This document shows, piece by piece, positions 39,091 through 46,386 of a stretch of DNA of 46,386 nt. The stretch is from F23-B02 sp963625655 (lineage in GTDB: Bacteria > Bacillota > Clostridia > Oscillospirales > Oscillospiraceae). Below the pieces are notes generated by a model that saw only the letters and a list, made by a program, of their open reading frames with translations, made no database searches and was not told the DNA's origin. Location of the stretch: positions 1 through 46,386 of the forward strand of contig CAVFTS010000012.1 of NCBI GenBank assembly GCA_963625655.1, in the 5' to 3' direction. The translations under genes were made by a program, and so were the position numbers. Positions within the stretch are counted from its first letter, which is position 1. Every line of letters begins with the position of its first letter.

Positions 39091-39300
39091 ATGAGAAAAG
39101 CAATAATCATAGTGGCGGTTTTGTGTCTTATCGTATGCGTGTTCTGCGCCTGCAACGCCGAGCGTGGGCGTGTTTCGAGCGACCCCGACGGCATGACAAC
39201 GGATGCGCCGCACAGCAGTGCACCCGTAACGGAGACTCCGGAGACGCCGAGTCCCGGCATAAGCGCAAGCCCCACCCCTTCAAGCGTCATAACGCCCTGA
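39091..39300 (+). CDS. Small lipoprotein of unknown function
   Basis: 69 residues. A short basic start and hydrophobic segment (AIIIVAVLCLIVCVFCAC) end in a lipobox-like CAC with likely lipid-modified Cys21. The rest is low complexity, rich in Pro, Ser and Thr with repeated SP/TP (VTETPETPSPGISASPTPSS), as in wall-spanning spacer segments. ACGGAGG precedes ATG 39091. It is divergent from the methyltransferase gene and has its own terminator. Confidence 0.7.
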   Translation: MRKAIIIVAVLCLIVCVFCACNAERGRVSSDPDGMTTDAPHSSAPVTETPETPSPGISASPTPSSVITP

Positions 39301-39313
39301 GCGCAGCTACCGT

Positions 39314-39343
39314 CAGACAGCCGATGAGCTGTCTGATTTTTAT
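39314..39343 (+). terminator. Rho-independent terminator of the small lipoprotein gene
   Basis: CAGACAGC (39314-39321), loop CGATGA, GCTGTCTG (39328-39335), ATTTTTATT. Confidence 0.88.
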
Positions 39344-39352
39344 TATCCCCTC

Positions 39353-39381
39353 TTGAAATGTGAAGGCGTTTGCGATATCAT
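39353..39381 (+). promoter_or_regulatory. Sigma-A promoter of the HD-domain operon
   Basis: TTGAAA (39353-39358), 17-nt spacer, TATCAT (39376-39381), 32 bases before ATG 39413. Confidence 0.75.
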
Positions 39382-39412
39382 ATGTTATCTTTTAATGTCA
39401 GGATGTGATCAT

Positions 39413-39955
39413 ATGAGCTATATTCCGACACTTGAGCAGGCGGAAGAGCTGGTAAAACGTTACAATAGCGAGCCGTTCCACATACAGCACGCCGAGACTG
39501 TGTCCAGGGTAATGGGCGAGCTTGCCAAGGAGTTCGACCCCGAAAGAGTCGATTTTTGGGCAGCCGTCGGTATGCTTCACGACATAGACTTCGAGCTGTA
39601 CCCGGAGCAGCACTGTGTCAAGGCAAACGAGCTTCTGCATGAGCTTGACATTGACGAGGACATGATCCACGCCGTCATAAGTCACGGCTACGGCATATGC
39701 ATCGACGTCGAGCCGCAACTTTACATGGAAAAGGTGCTTTATGCGGTGGATGAGCTCACGGGGCTCATCGGCGCCGTTGCGCTCATGCGCCCCACGGGTC
39801 TTGAGGGCATGGAGGTCAAGTCCGTCAAGAAGAAATTCAAGGACAAGAAGTTTGCCGCCGGCTGCTCAAGAGACGTCATCATCCGAGGTGCGGAGATGTG
39901 CGGCTGGGAGCTTGACGAGCTGATTTCGAGAACCGTAAACGCCATGCGTGCCTGA
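39413..39955 (+). CDS. HD-domain protein (predicted phosphohydrolase)
   Basis: 180 residues with a single HD fold: HIQHAETVSRVMGELAKEFD, WAAVGMLHDIDFELYPEQH (His-Asp metal pair), IHAVISHGYGICIDVEPQL and VLYAVDELTGLIGAVALMRP with a further Asp. Such compact proteins hydrolyse phosphomonoesters or nucleotides; substrate unknown. It begins at ATG 39413 with AGGATG upstream. The sfp-type gene starts one base after its stop. Confidence 0.85.
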   Translation: MSYIPTLEQAEELVKRYNSEPFHIQHAETVSRVMGELAKEFDPERVDFWAAVGMLHDIDFELYPEQHCVKANELLHELDIDEDMIHAVISHGYGICIDVEPQLYMEKVLYAVDELTGLIGAVALMRPTGLEGMEVKSVKKKFKDKKFAAGCSRDVIIRGAEMCGWELDELISRTVNAMRA

Positions 39956-39956
39956 G

Positions 39957-40550
39957 ATGGCAAAGGTAATGCTGTATATCGCCGACGGGAGCGGGCTTGA
40001 GCTTCAGTCGGCTCTCGCCGCCGTTTCTCCCGCACGACGCAGCAAGGCGCTGCACTGCCGTAATGAGGAAAAGCAGCGTGCGTCGCTCTCCGCCGAGCTT
40101 TTGTTAAAGCTTGCCTGCGGCAGAACGGATTATACGACCACGGATAAGGGCAAGCCCCGCTTTGAGGGTGACCCCATGTACTTTTCCCTTTCCCACAGCG
40201 GCAGCTTTGCTCTCTGCGCCGTGTCCGATTTTCCCGTCGGCGCAGACCTTGAAACGCCCGATGCGGCGTCTCACATGAATGTCGCAAAGCGCTTTTTCAG
40301 CGAAGCCGAGTGTGAGAATATCGCCCACGCTCTCTCCCCCGCCGATGCGTTCTGCTCCCTGTGGGTGCAAAAGGAGGCCGTCATCAAGGCAAGCGGAGAG
40401 GGTCTTGCGGCGCTGAGCAAGGCAGCGCCTCTGCCCCAAGGCACAATATGCCTTCGCTGTGGCGAGCTGTATATCGGTCTCTGTGTTCTGAATTCGGAAA
40501 TTGAGGAGCTTGAGGTTCATGTTGAAAGAGATCTTTCAAAAGCTATTTGA
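39957..40550 (+). CDS. Sfp-type 4'-phosphopantetheinyl transferase
   Basis: Transfers phosphopantetheine from CoA to a serine of a carrier protein. 197 residues: KGKPRF (64-69), YFSLSHSGSFALCAVSD, the magnesium motif VGADLE (Asp97, Glu99) and WVQKEAVIKASGEGL (Lys139, Glu140, Lys144). Shorter than Sfp (~224 aa) but all catalytic motifs are present. No polyketide or nonribosomal synthetase lies nearby; the carrier could be encoded elsewhere. Start ATG 39957 is coupled to the HD gene stop (TGAGATG). Confidence 0.9.
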   Translation: MAKVMLYIADGSGLELQSALAAVSPARRSKALHCRNEEKQRASLSAELLLKLACGRTDYTTTDKGKPRFEGDPMYFSLSHSGSFALCAVSDFPVGADLETPDAASHMNVAKRFFSEAECENIAHALSPADAFCSLWVQKEAVIKASGEGLAALSKAAPLPQGTICLRCGELYIGLCVLNSEIEELEVHVERDLSKAI

Positions 40551-40956
40551 CGTTACGACGATCAAATTCGTAATAGTCGGCATAATAAATACGCTGTTCG
40601 GTTACGGCATCGGTCTTATCTGTCTCAACCTTCTGCACCTCAGCTTCTGGGTGTCGACCGTCGCAAACTACTTCTTCGGCAGCGTGCTCAGCTATTTTCT
40701 GAATAAGCACTACACGTTCCGCTACAAGGGTGGGGACTCCAGGGTCGTTTGGCGCTACGTTCTTGAAATTGCGGCGTGCTACATCATTTCCCACGGCATC
40801 GCAAAGCCGCTGTGCGGACTGCTGCTTGCGTCCTACTCCGCCTCCCTGCGTGACAACGTTGCCATGGTGGTCGGACTCGTGTTCTTCTCGGCAACGAACT
40901 ACTTCGGTCAGAAGTTCTACGTCTTCAAGTCCAAGCCCGACAAAGAAAACAACTGA
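40519..40956 (+). CDS. GtrA-like membrane protein
   Basis: 145 residues, four membrane helices: FVIVGIINTLFGYGIGLICL, WVSTVANYFFGSVLSYFLNK, the loop HYTFRYKGGD and FFSATNYFGQKFYVFKSK near the end, all typical of the GtrA family, thought to move polyprenyl-linked sugars for cell-surface glycosylation. It overlaps the transferase gene by 32 nt. GAGG sits 3-4 bases before ATG 40519. Confidence 0.92.
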   Translation: MLKEIFQKLFDVTTIKFVIVGIINTLFGYGIGLICLNLLHLSFWVSTVANYFFGSVLSYFLNKHYTFRYKGGDSRVVWRYVLEIAACYIISHGIAKPLCGLLLASYSASLRDNVAMVVGLVFFSATNYFGQKFYVFKSKPDKENN

Positions 40957-40962
40957 AGATAC

Positions 40963-40996
40963 GAAAAAACTCCGAAGCCAAGCTTCGGAGTTTTTT
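40963..40996. terminator. Bidirectional terminator
   Basis: AAAAAACTCCGAAGC, loop CAA, GCTTCGGAGTTTTTT (stem 40969-40978 / 40982-40991). A- and T-runs on both sides let it end gtrA and the convergent SLH gene. Confidence 0.93.
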
Positions 40997-41005
40997 CATA
41001 TTCAC

Positions 41006-43168
41006 TTAAGGGAGTATTTCACCGGGGTTGGGTTCTTTTGTGCTGTCGCCCGTATCCTCGGCGTTCACCGTGTAAGTCGGTACGATCTCGACCGTTATGT
41101 CGTCCCTTGTCAGGTCGATGCTTCCGAGAACGTCCTGCTTGCCTATCACGAAGGTGAAGGTCTGTATGTCGTACTGCTTCATCTCCATGGAAACCATCTT
41201 GTTTACGTCATACGCAACAAGCTCGTTGCCGCAGTAGACCTTGACGACGTACATACGGAAGTCAATGGTCGCCGCCATGTTGTTTACGACCTTTGCACGG
41301 ACGATAAAGTCGCCGTTTTTCTCAAACGCCTGCGGCACGGTGATGGAGATGTCGCTTATCGTGCTGACACTCTCGTCTCCGGACGTGTAGTACGGCTGTC
41401 CGTCTTCGGGAACAAAGCGTGCGCCCTTGTAGTAGCAGCTTTCACCCATCCAATCGCCGTAAAGCGCTCTGGAGGAGAGGCTCTTTGCGTTGTATACCTT
41501 TATCTCGTTTACGTTGCTCGTCGCAAGCGTATTCGGGATGAGTATTGCCTTGTCGTCTGTAAAGCAGAGACTGTCATACACACCGCCGCACATAAGCGCA
41601 AGACGTGAGTTTCCGGACTTATCCATGCTGTACAGGTTGCGGTTAAAGGATGAGAGACAGTAGAAGGTGTCCTCAAACTTGTAAATGCTTCTGTACCTGA
41701 CGCCCGTCTGTGCCGGAAAGGCACCCACGGTCTTTACGACTGCCGGAGCCTGCACCGACATGGCGTAGAGGTTCATATCATAGTTGCCCTCGGCGTCATA
41801 CGCCATAAAGTACATGACGTGACCGTCGAAAAAGCTTGTGTTGATGTTGATGTCGGAGAGCTTTATAAACTCGCCCCGTGAGATGTCGTAGCACCAAAGG
41901 TTTGCCGCAAGGGTGGTGTCGCCGTCGGTGCCGTCGGAGTTCTTGAGCGTTATCTCGCTCGTGAGCTTAAAGTATATGCAGCCGTTCCATCCGTAGGGTT
42001 GGAAGTACATGACGTCCTTGTAGTCAAAGTCCCGTATTCCGATAAACTCGCCGCCGGAGATCGTTCCGAAGGTGAATTTATAATCCGCTGCCTGCTCCGC
42101 ATAGCCGGTAAACATCAGCGCATAGATGCCGCCGTCGTAGAAGCAGTAGGCTTCGACCGCATTGCCGGTATAGACCGTCGTTATCTTTCCGCTCTGCGGG
42201 TCGAGACACATGAGCTTACCGTCGGCGGTACCCATGGTGCTGACGCAGAAGTAGACCTTGCCGTTATACAGACTGAGGTTATCAAGTCTTTCGCCGGACT
42301 TGCAGGTATAAATGCGGCTGAGATTGTTGTCGCCGTCGGTGCGGTAAAGTACGTAAAGCTGAGTTGAGGTGTCCTCGTAATACTTATACACGCAGTAGTA
42401 GCTGCTGCCGACCTGAACTGCGGGACTGTCGTTTTCGAGGTTTGCCTCAAACGCCGCCATGTCGGAGTTTATCTTGGAGTCGTGACCTACACGGTCTGCC
42501 GGCTGGAGCAGACGTGCGATAATCACCGATATCTGAGCACGGGTGGTAATGCTGTCACCGCCAAAGCTGTAATCCTTCCAGCCGTTCATAACGCCGGAGG
42601 CGTACATAAGCTTGACGGAGTCAAGGTACTCGTCGGGGATGGTGTCGATGTCGGTTATCTGCCTGTCGCTTATCGTGGGCAGATCCGCTTTATCAATGGC
42701 ACGGCAGAATATGTACGCAATCGCATAGCGAGGTATCAGCACATCGTCAAAGCTGACATCCTTGGGGTAGCTCGGAGGGAGCATATCCATAGCGAGACAG
42801 TAACGGTAATACGGATCGTACCACCTGTCTCCGGGGCGCTCCTGAAGGTTCAGCGCATTGCCGTAGTATGCGGCGTGTATTCTTGCCGCTATGACTATTG
42901 CCTGCGCCCACGTCACCTGCTTTTCGGGACGGAACATACCGTCCTGATAGCCGAGAAGTATGCCCTTGTCATAGGCAACCTTGATGCCGTAGTACGCCCA
43001 GTGTCCGGTTTCAAGATCGGAGAAGGTGTAGCTCGTCATCTGCGCTACGTCCTCAAAGACGTCGAGTCCGCTGCCGGTATCCGCCGTCGGAGTGACGGCG
43101 TAAGCTGGCAGTGACAAAAGGCTGCACAGCACAAGCAGCACGGCAAGTATTCTGAATCCTTTTTTCAT
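41006..43168 (-). CDS. SLH-domain surface protein with beta-propeller-like region
   Basis: 720 residues. Signal peptide 1-24 (ending LPAYA), then S-layer homology repeats over ~45-225 (FSDLETGHWAYYGIKVAYDK, GYQDGMFRPEKQVTWAQAIV, LMYASGVMNGWKDYSFGGDS, ITTRAQISVIIARLL). The next ~350 residues hold recurring beta-blade motifs (VYFCVSTMGTADGKLMCLDP, GKVYF, HVMYFMA) as in DUF5050-type proteins, followed by a C-terminal Ig-like region. The SLH repeats would bind secondary wall polymer on the cell surface. GGAGG lies six bases before ATG 43166-43168. Confidence 0.88.
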   Translation of the reverse strand: MKKGFRILAVLLVLCSLLSLPAYAVTPTADTGSGLDVFEDVAQMTSYTFSDLETGHWAYYGIKVAYDKGILLGYQDGMFRPEKQVTWAQAIVIAARIHAAYYGNALNLQERPGDRWYDPYYRYCLAMDMLPPSYPKDVSFDDVLIPRYAIAYIFCRAIDKADLPTISDRQITDIDTIPDEYLDSVKLMYASGVMNGWKDYSFGGDSITTRAQISVIIARLLQPADRVGHDSKINSDMAAFEANLENDSPAVQVGSSYYCVYKYYEDTSTQLYVLYRTDGDNNLSRIYTCKSGERLDNLSLYNGKVYFCVSTMGTADGKLMCLDPQSGKITTVYTGNAVEAYCFYDGGIYALMFTGYAEQAADYKFTFGTISGGEFIGIRDFDYKDVMYFQPYGWNGCIYFKLTSEITLKNSDGTDGDTTLAANLWCYDISRGEFIKLSDININTSFFDGHVMYFMAYDAEGNYDMNLYAMSVQAPAVVKTVGAFPAQTGVRYRSIYKFEDTFYCLSSFNRNLYSMDKSGNSRLALMCGGVYDSLCFTDDKAILIPNTLATSNVNEIKVYNAKSLSSRALYGDWMGESCYYKGARFVPEDGQPYYTSGDESVSTISDISITVPQAFEKNGDFIVRAKVVNNMAATIDFRMYVVKVYCGNELVAYDVNKMVSMEMKQYDIQTFTFVIGKQDVLGSIDLTRDDITVEIVPTYTVNAEDTGDSTKEPNPGEILP

Positions 43169-43213
43169 ATCATTTCCTCCGAAGCGGGGGGTAACAAATT
43201 GGTATCAAAATAA

Positions 43214-43242
43214 ATTATAACAGGTTACATAATGTTTTGCAA
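43214..43242 (-). promoter_or_regulatory. Sigma-A promoter of the SLH gene
   Basis: Minus strand TTGCAA (43237-43242), 17-nt spacer, TATAAT (43214-43219). Confidence 0.88.
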
Positions 43243-43258
43243 GAGGAATAAAGCCGCA

Positions 43259-45118
43259 TCACGAGGTTTTTTCCGTCATCATGCGGTAGTACTGCCAGCA
43301 GTGCAGCTTATTTATAAGCTCCTGCTCGTCCTTTGTCGGCGAATCGGTGATCTCGCCGTCGGCACGGCACACGATGCCGGACTTGATGACGGGCAGCTCA
43401 CGGCGAAGCTCGCACATAAAGGAGGTATAAGCGTCGCAGCCGTCGTAACCGAGAAGCTCCATAACGGCGGAGCTCAAAAAGCAGGCGCTTATTCTGCCGT
43501 CCTCCGGCAGCTCGAGCTTTTCCGCTCTGTCCGCCATGCTGTCGCCCTTGAGATATGCGTCGTTGCCCCAAATGATATACGGCACGCTGCACGAGTCAAG
43601 CACCTGCTCCGGCGTTTCGTTTTTGCCGATAGAGAGTCCCAGCTCACGGTAGCTCAGATAGTCGGGACCGAGGTTAGGCAGATGGTCGCCGAAGAACACA
43701 AGAACGTAAGGCTCGTCGAGAGTGTTTAGGTACTCGGTAAGCTCAAAGAGCATATTCGAGGAGCATTCTATACCGTAGCTGTAAACGGAGAGATATTCCT
43801 GCGCCTCGGCGCTCAGCTCGACATTCGTCTTGACGGGGGGGATATCGATGCCGGGGTATTTTGCGTAGTTGTACGCCTGATGGTTTTGGATCGTAGTGGC
43901 GTAGGTGAAAAGCTTTTCGCCGTCCGAGGTTCGGGAGGAAAGCTCCGATTTAAGCTTTTCAAGAAACACGGTGTCAAGGTTCGAATTTTCGCCGAAGTCC
44001 TCCACAAAGAGCTTGTCCTCAAAGCCGAGGAAGCTCATTGCGCTGTCACGGTTGTAAAACCAGCTGTCGCCGGGGTGCATGAACAGCGTCCCGTAGCCGA
44101 GGGAGCGCATGATATGCGCCACGGAGGGGGTGTTCTTGTGGAAGCTGCGCAGGGCGGAATTGCTCGTGCGGCTTATCATATTCGTCTGCATTTCGCCGAT
44201 GACGTCAAATTCGGTGTTCGCCGTACCCGCTCCGAAGTTCGGAACGACTATCTTGCCGCTTATGCAGTTCGGGCTTTCTGTCACCTTGAAGTAGCCGCTT
44301 AAAGGGCTGTCCTCCTCGGTGTAGGTAAAAGCGTCGTCGGCGTTGAGGTCGGAGAACGCCTCACACATTATAAATATCACCTGCGGGCGCTCATCCGTTT
44401 CCGGCGCCGTCGGCTCAAACTCGTCGATGTACTTTTCTATGTCGCTCTGTGAGTAGCCCTCCGGCTTGTCAACGGAATAAAGCTCCGTGTTGTACAAAAA
44501 GCAGTAGTTAAAGCCCAGCTCATTAAACACGGTCGTGATGTTGTAGGGATTGCTCACGGGGAAGGACGCATAAAGCTCCCGGTCACGGTAAAGCGTGAAA
44601 AAGCAGCCGAAGAACACGGCAAGCGACAGCAGCGCTCCGCCGACCCTCACAAGCGTGCGAGGACGCTTTCCCCTGCCGATGACGATGCCCAAGACAAGCA
44701 GTACGGCGGTCGACAGCATCAATATGGCAACAATGCCGTAATGCATGTCAAGACGGTACTCACCCGTGGCGGTGAGCGCCTCACGCAGGAGTGCGATGTC
44801 AGCCGGCACAAAGGGGTCGTCTCTGCCGTCGATCTTCAGCAGGTTTACATAACTCAGCAGGCCGAAGACCAGATTCGTCACGCTGCCGGAGATAAAGCTG
44901 TTCGCCGTCACAAAGTACAAAACGAGAAGCAGCACGGCAGGCGGCATGATATTGAGAAACAGCAGCAGCGGATTTTGAAGCATTATACGCAGCTCTGCCG
45001 TAAACGAGCCGGGTGCGATATAAACGCACATGAGAAAGCTCCACAGCAGCATGAGTATAAGCTCCGCCCACGCAAAGCGGTCATGGACGGGAAGATATTT
45101 GTTTTTCAGCGTTTTCAT
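43259..45118 (-). CDS. LTA synthase-family sulfatase (glycerol phosphate transferase-like)
   Basis: 619 residues. Four to five N-terminal membrane helices (to ~180) are followed by an extracellular alkaline-phosphatase-like domain: VIFIMCEAFSDLNA (metal Glu253), NFGAGTANTEFDVIGEM with nucleophile Thr299, HPGDSWFYNRDSAMSFLGFE, and VFFGDHLPNLGPDYLSY with the Asp-His metal ligands. Enzymes of this type polymerise or transfer glycerol phosphate onto lipid or wall glycans. All catalytic positions appear intact. It lies upstream of the SLH gene on the same strand but each has its own promoter. Confidence 0.9.
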   Translation of the reverse strand: MKTLKNKYLPVHDRFAWAELILMLLWSFLMCVYIAPGSFTAELRIMLQNPLLLFLNIMPPAVLLLVLYFVTANSFISGSVTNLVFGLLSYVNLLKIDGRDDPFVPADIALLREALTATGEYRLDMHYGIVAILMLSTAVLLVLGIVIGRGKRPRTLVRVGGALLSLAVFFGCFFTLYRDRELYASFPVSNPYNITTVFNELGFNYCFLYNTELYSVDKPEGYSQSDIEKYIDEFEPTAPETDERPQVIFIMCEAFSDLNADDAFTYTEEDSPLSGYFKVTESPNCISGKIVVPNFGAGTANTEFDVIGEMQTNMISRTSNSALRSFHKNTPSVAHIMRSLGYGTLFMHPGDSWFYNRDSAMSFLGFEDKLFVEDFGENSNLDTVFLEKLKSELSSRTSDGEKLFTYATTIQNHQAYNYAKYPGIDIPPVKTNVELSAEAQEYLSVYSYGIECSSNMLFELTEYLNTLDEPYVLVFFGDHLPNLGPDYLSYRELGLSIGKNETPEQVLDSCSVPYIIWGNDAYLKGDSMADRAEKLELPEDGRISACFLSSAVMELLGYDGCDAYTSFMCELRRELPVIKSGIVCRADGEITDSPTKDEQELINKLHCWQYYRMMTEKTS

Positions 45119-45151
45119 ATCCGTATCCTTTGCGGTAAATTGTATTGTTTA

Positions 45152-45180
45152 ATTATGCAACTTTAATTGTAAAAAATCAA
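45152..45180 (-). promoter_or_regulatory. Sigma-A promoter of the LTA synthase-like gene
   Basis: Minus strand TTGATT (45175-45180), 17-nt spacer, CATAAT (45152-45157), 33 bases before the start codon. Confidence 0.65.
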
Positions 45181-45280
45181 GTGACAAGCCGTTCCTCCTG
45201 CACAAAAGCCGCAGATTAGGAATAAGCTCCAAAAACACGAACCCGTTTTTGGCGAACATGGCAGATTTTCGCAAATGCAA

Positions 45281-45309
45281 TTGCCTTGTCCGTACAAATA
45301 ATGTATAAT
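45281..45309 (+). promoter_or_regulatory. Sigma-A promoter of the second SLH gene
   Basis: TTGCCT (45281-45286), 17-nt spacer, TATAAT (45304-45309), 33 bases before ATG 45343. Confidence 0.85.
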
Positions 45310-45342
45310 TAAGCAGTTAACAATTCCGAAAGGAGCATGACT

Positions 45343-46386
45343 ATGAAAAAAAGGTTTATTGCCATCCTTCTGTGCCTTTTAATGGCGCTCTCGCTGCTGC
45401 CCGCTGCGGCGCTTGCGGCGCCCATTGACAGCATTGACGTGATGTATGACGTGCCGTGGCAGGGCGGCAAGCTATTCCGACCCGACTATTCCGACAACGT
45501 GATGCTCAAGGACTTCTACTGGTGGCACGACGTCGACGGCGACGGCGTGTATAACGCCGACGTTGACGGCGAACACGCCACGGTGTATGACACGGACTGC
45601 GAATACTATCTCCATGTCAGATTCCAGACCTCGGAGGACTCCCCCTTCGCAAAGGTCTCCGATGGCGATAAGCTTGTGTACACCGGAAAGATCGTCTGCA
45701 ACGGCAGCACCGAGTTTGACGGAAAGGCCTACGTCAGCACCGACGGCAGAGTGCTTACGGCGGACATCCCCGTCGGTGTCCCCGCCCCCGCACACAGCTT
45801 CGGCAAATATCAGGTAGTTTGGAGCGAGGGCTTTGAAGCCGCCGGTCTGCCCGAAGGCTGGAGCGTCAAGGACGCCGACGGCGACGGTCATTGCTGGAGC
45901 GTGTCCTGCGGTGCGAATAATTACTGCTCTCACTGCGGAGACGGCTCCGTTTCCTCCTATTCGGACAAATACTACGCAGAGGCCGCCACCCCCGACAACT
46001 GGCTCATAACTCCAGAAACGAAGGTCGGCAAGGGCTACCTCTTCTCCTTCTGCGCAAAGGCAATGGATCCCGAGTATTCCGAGGAGGTATTCGGCGTTTA
46101 CGTTTCCGTTGACGGCGGCGAGTTTAAGCAGCTCGGCAGCGACTACACCACCAATGCTCAGTGGACGGAGTACAGCTTTGACCTCTCGGCATACAAGGGC
46201 AAAACCGTAAAGCTTGCGATAGTGCATCACAACATCAGCGATATGTACGCCATTGCGGTCGATTGCGTGAATATGCTCCAAAAGCCGCCCTACCCCTTCA
46301 TCGACGTTGATGACGAAGGCCGCCACAAGCACTTTGCCGACGCCATTTTGTGGGCTGCCGATAACGGCATAACTCAAGGCTACGGC
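45343..46386 (+). CDS. Secreted adhesin-domain/SLH protein (3' truncated by window end)
   Basis: 348 residues visible with no stop. ATG 45343 has AAAGGAG seven bases upstream. A signal peptide (FIAILLCLLMALSLLPAAAL then AAP) leads into an unusual Asp-rich segment (HDVDGDGVYNADVDGE), which looks like an EF-hand/dockerin-type calcium loop. A jelly-roll domain of the cleaved-adhesin / choice-of-anchor J type follows (WSEGFEAAGLPEGWSVKDAD to IAVDCVNM). At the edge an SLH repeat begins (HFADAILWAADNGITQGYG). It is probably a wall-attached surface protein, divergent from the LTA synthase-like gene. Confidence 0.85.
   Translation, partial: MKKRFIAILLCLLMALSLLPAAALAAPIDSIDVMYDVPWQGGKLFRPDYSDNVMLKDFYWWHDVDGDGVYNADVDGEHATVYDTDCEYYLHVRFQTSEDSPFAKVSDGDKLVYTGKIVCNGSTEFDGKAYVSTDGRVLTADIPVGVPAPAHSFGKYQVVWSEGFEAAGLPEGWSVKDADGDGHCWSVSCGANNYCSHCGDGSVSSYSDKYYAEAATPDNWLITPETKVGKGYLFSFCAKAMDPEYSEEVFGVYVSVDGGEFKQLGSDYTTNAQWTEYSFDLSAYKGKTVKLAIVHHNISDMYAIAVDCVNMLQKPPYPFIDVDDEGRHKHFADAILWAADNGITQGYG

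Noticed and set aside
45472..46377. A 301-codon minus-strand frame opposite the last gene
   Set aside because: Antisense to a protein with signal peptide, adhesin domain and SLH start, promoter and ribosome site.

Overview
The window looks like a chromosomal piece of a low-abundance or metagenome-assembled endospore-forming clostridium, probably of the Oscillospirales/Ruminococcaceae type. Evidence: fairly GC-rich DNA with strong GGAGG ribosome binding sites, sigma-A promoters with 17-nt spacers, a CIRCE-controlled hrcA-grpE-dnaK-dnaJ operon, spore cortex genes yabP/yabQ, DivIC, an LTA synthase-type sulfatase and SLH-domain surface proteins. A run of 75 N (7430-7504) marks an assembly gap. 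The species is not identifiable from the sequence alone.

Layout. 1-5521: a gene end, glyA and a GH25 lipoprotein (minus), a small sigma-region-4 protein with an unusual overlapping partner, tRNA-Thr(TGT) and tRNA-Tyr(GTA), an unknown protein and gdhA. 5547-6696: an ECF sigma factor with its own ECF-type promoter and a membrane partner. 6710-12968: surface polysaccharide genes (GT4, UDP-glucose dehydrogenase, GT32, GT4, Wzx flippase), the last three visibly AT-richer. 12979-20124: a minus-strand phage-derived cluster in PBSX order: small-terminase-position gene, terminase, portal, two small ORFs, then xkdP-Q-R/V-S-T-U-like baseplate genes. No capsid, sheath, tube or tape-measure gene is present. 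20288-24389: the potABCD polyamine transporter. 24420-26894: pseudouridine synthase, S1 protein, divIC, frameshifted yabQ and yabP. 27008-31897: the heat-shock operon. 32106-32321: a 34-codon gene with its own promoter and terminator.

32367-46386: HAD phosphatase, TPR protein, sodium symporter, secG, DUF1810 protein, threonine aldolase, RlmD-type rRNA methyltransferase (possibly leaderless), a tiny lipoprotein, HD-domain protein, Sfp-type phosphopantetheinyl transferase and GtrA. A cell-surface block follows: an SLH protein, an LTA synthase-like enzyme and a divergent, truncated SLH/adhesin-domain protein.

The most unusual element is the capsid-less packaging-plus-baseplate cluster. Its frames are intact, closely packed and carry good ribosome binding sites, and it sits between housekeeping-type loci without integrase or lysis genes. 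It is either a neatly deleted prophage remnant or a domesticated device; sequence alone cannot decide.
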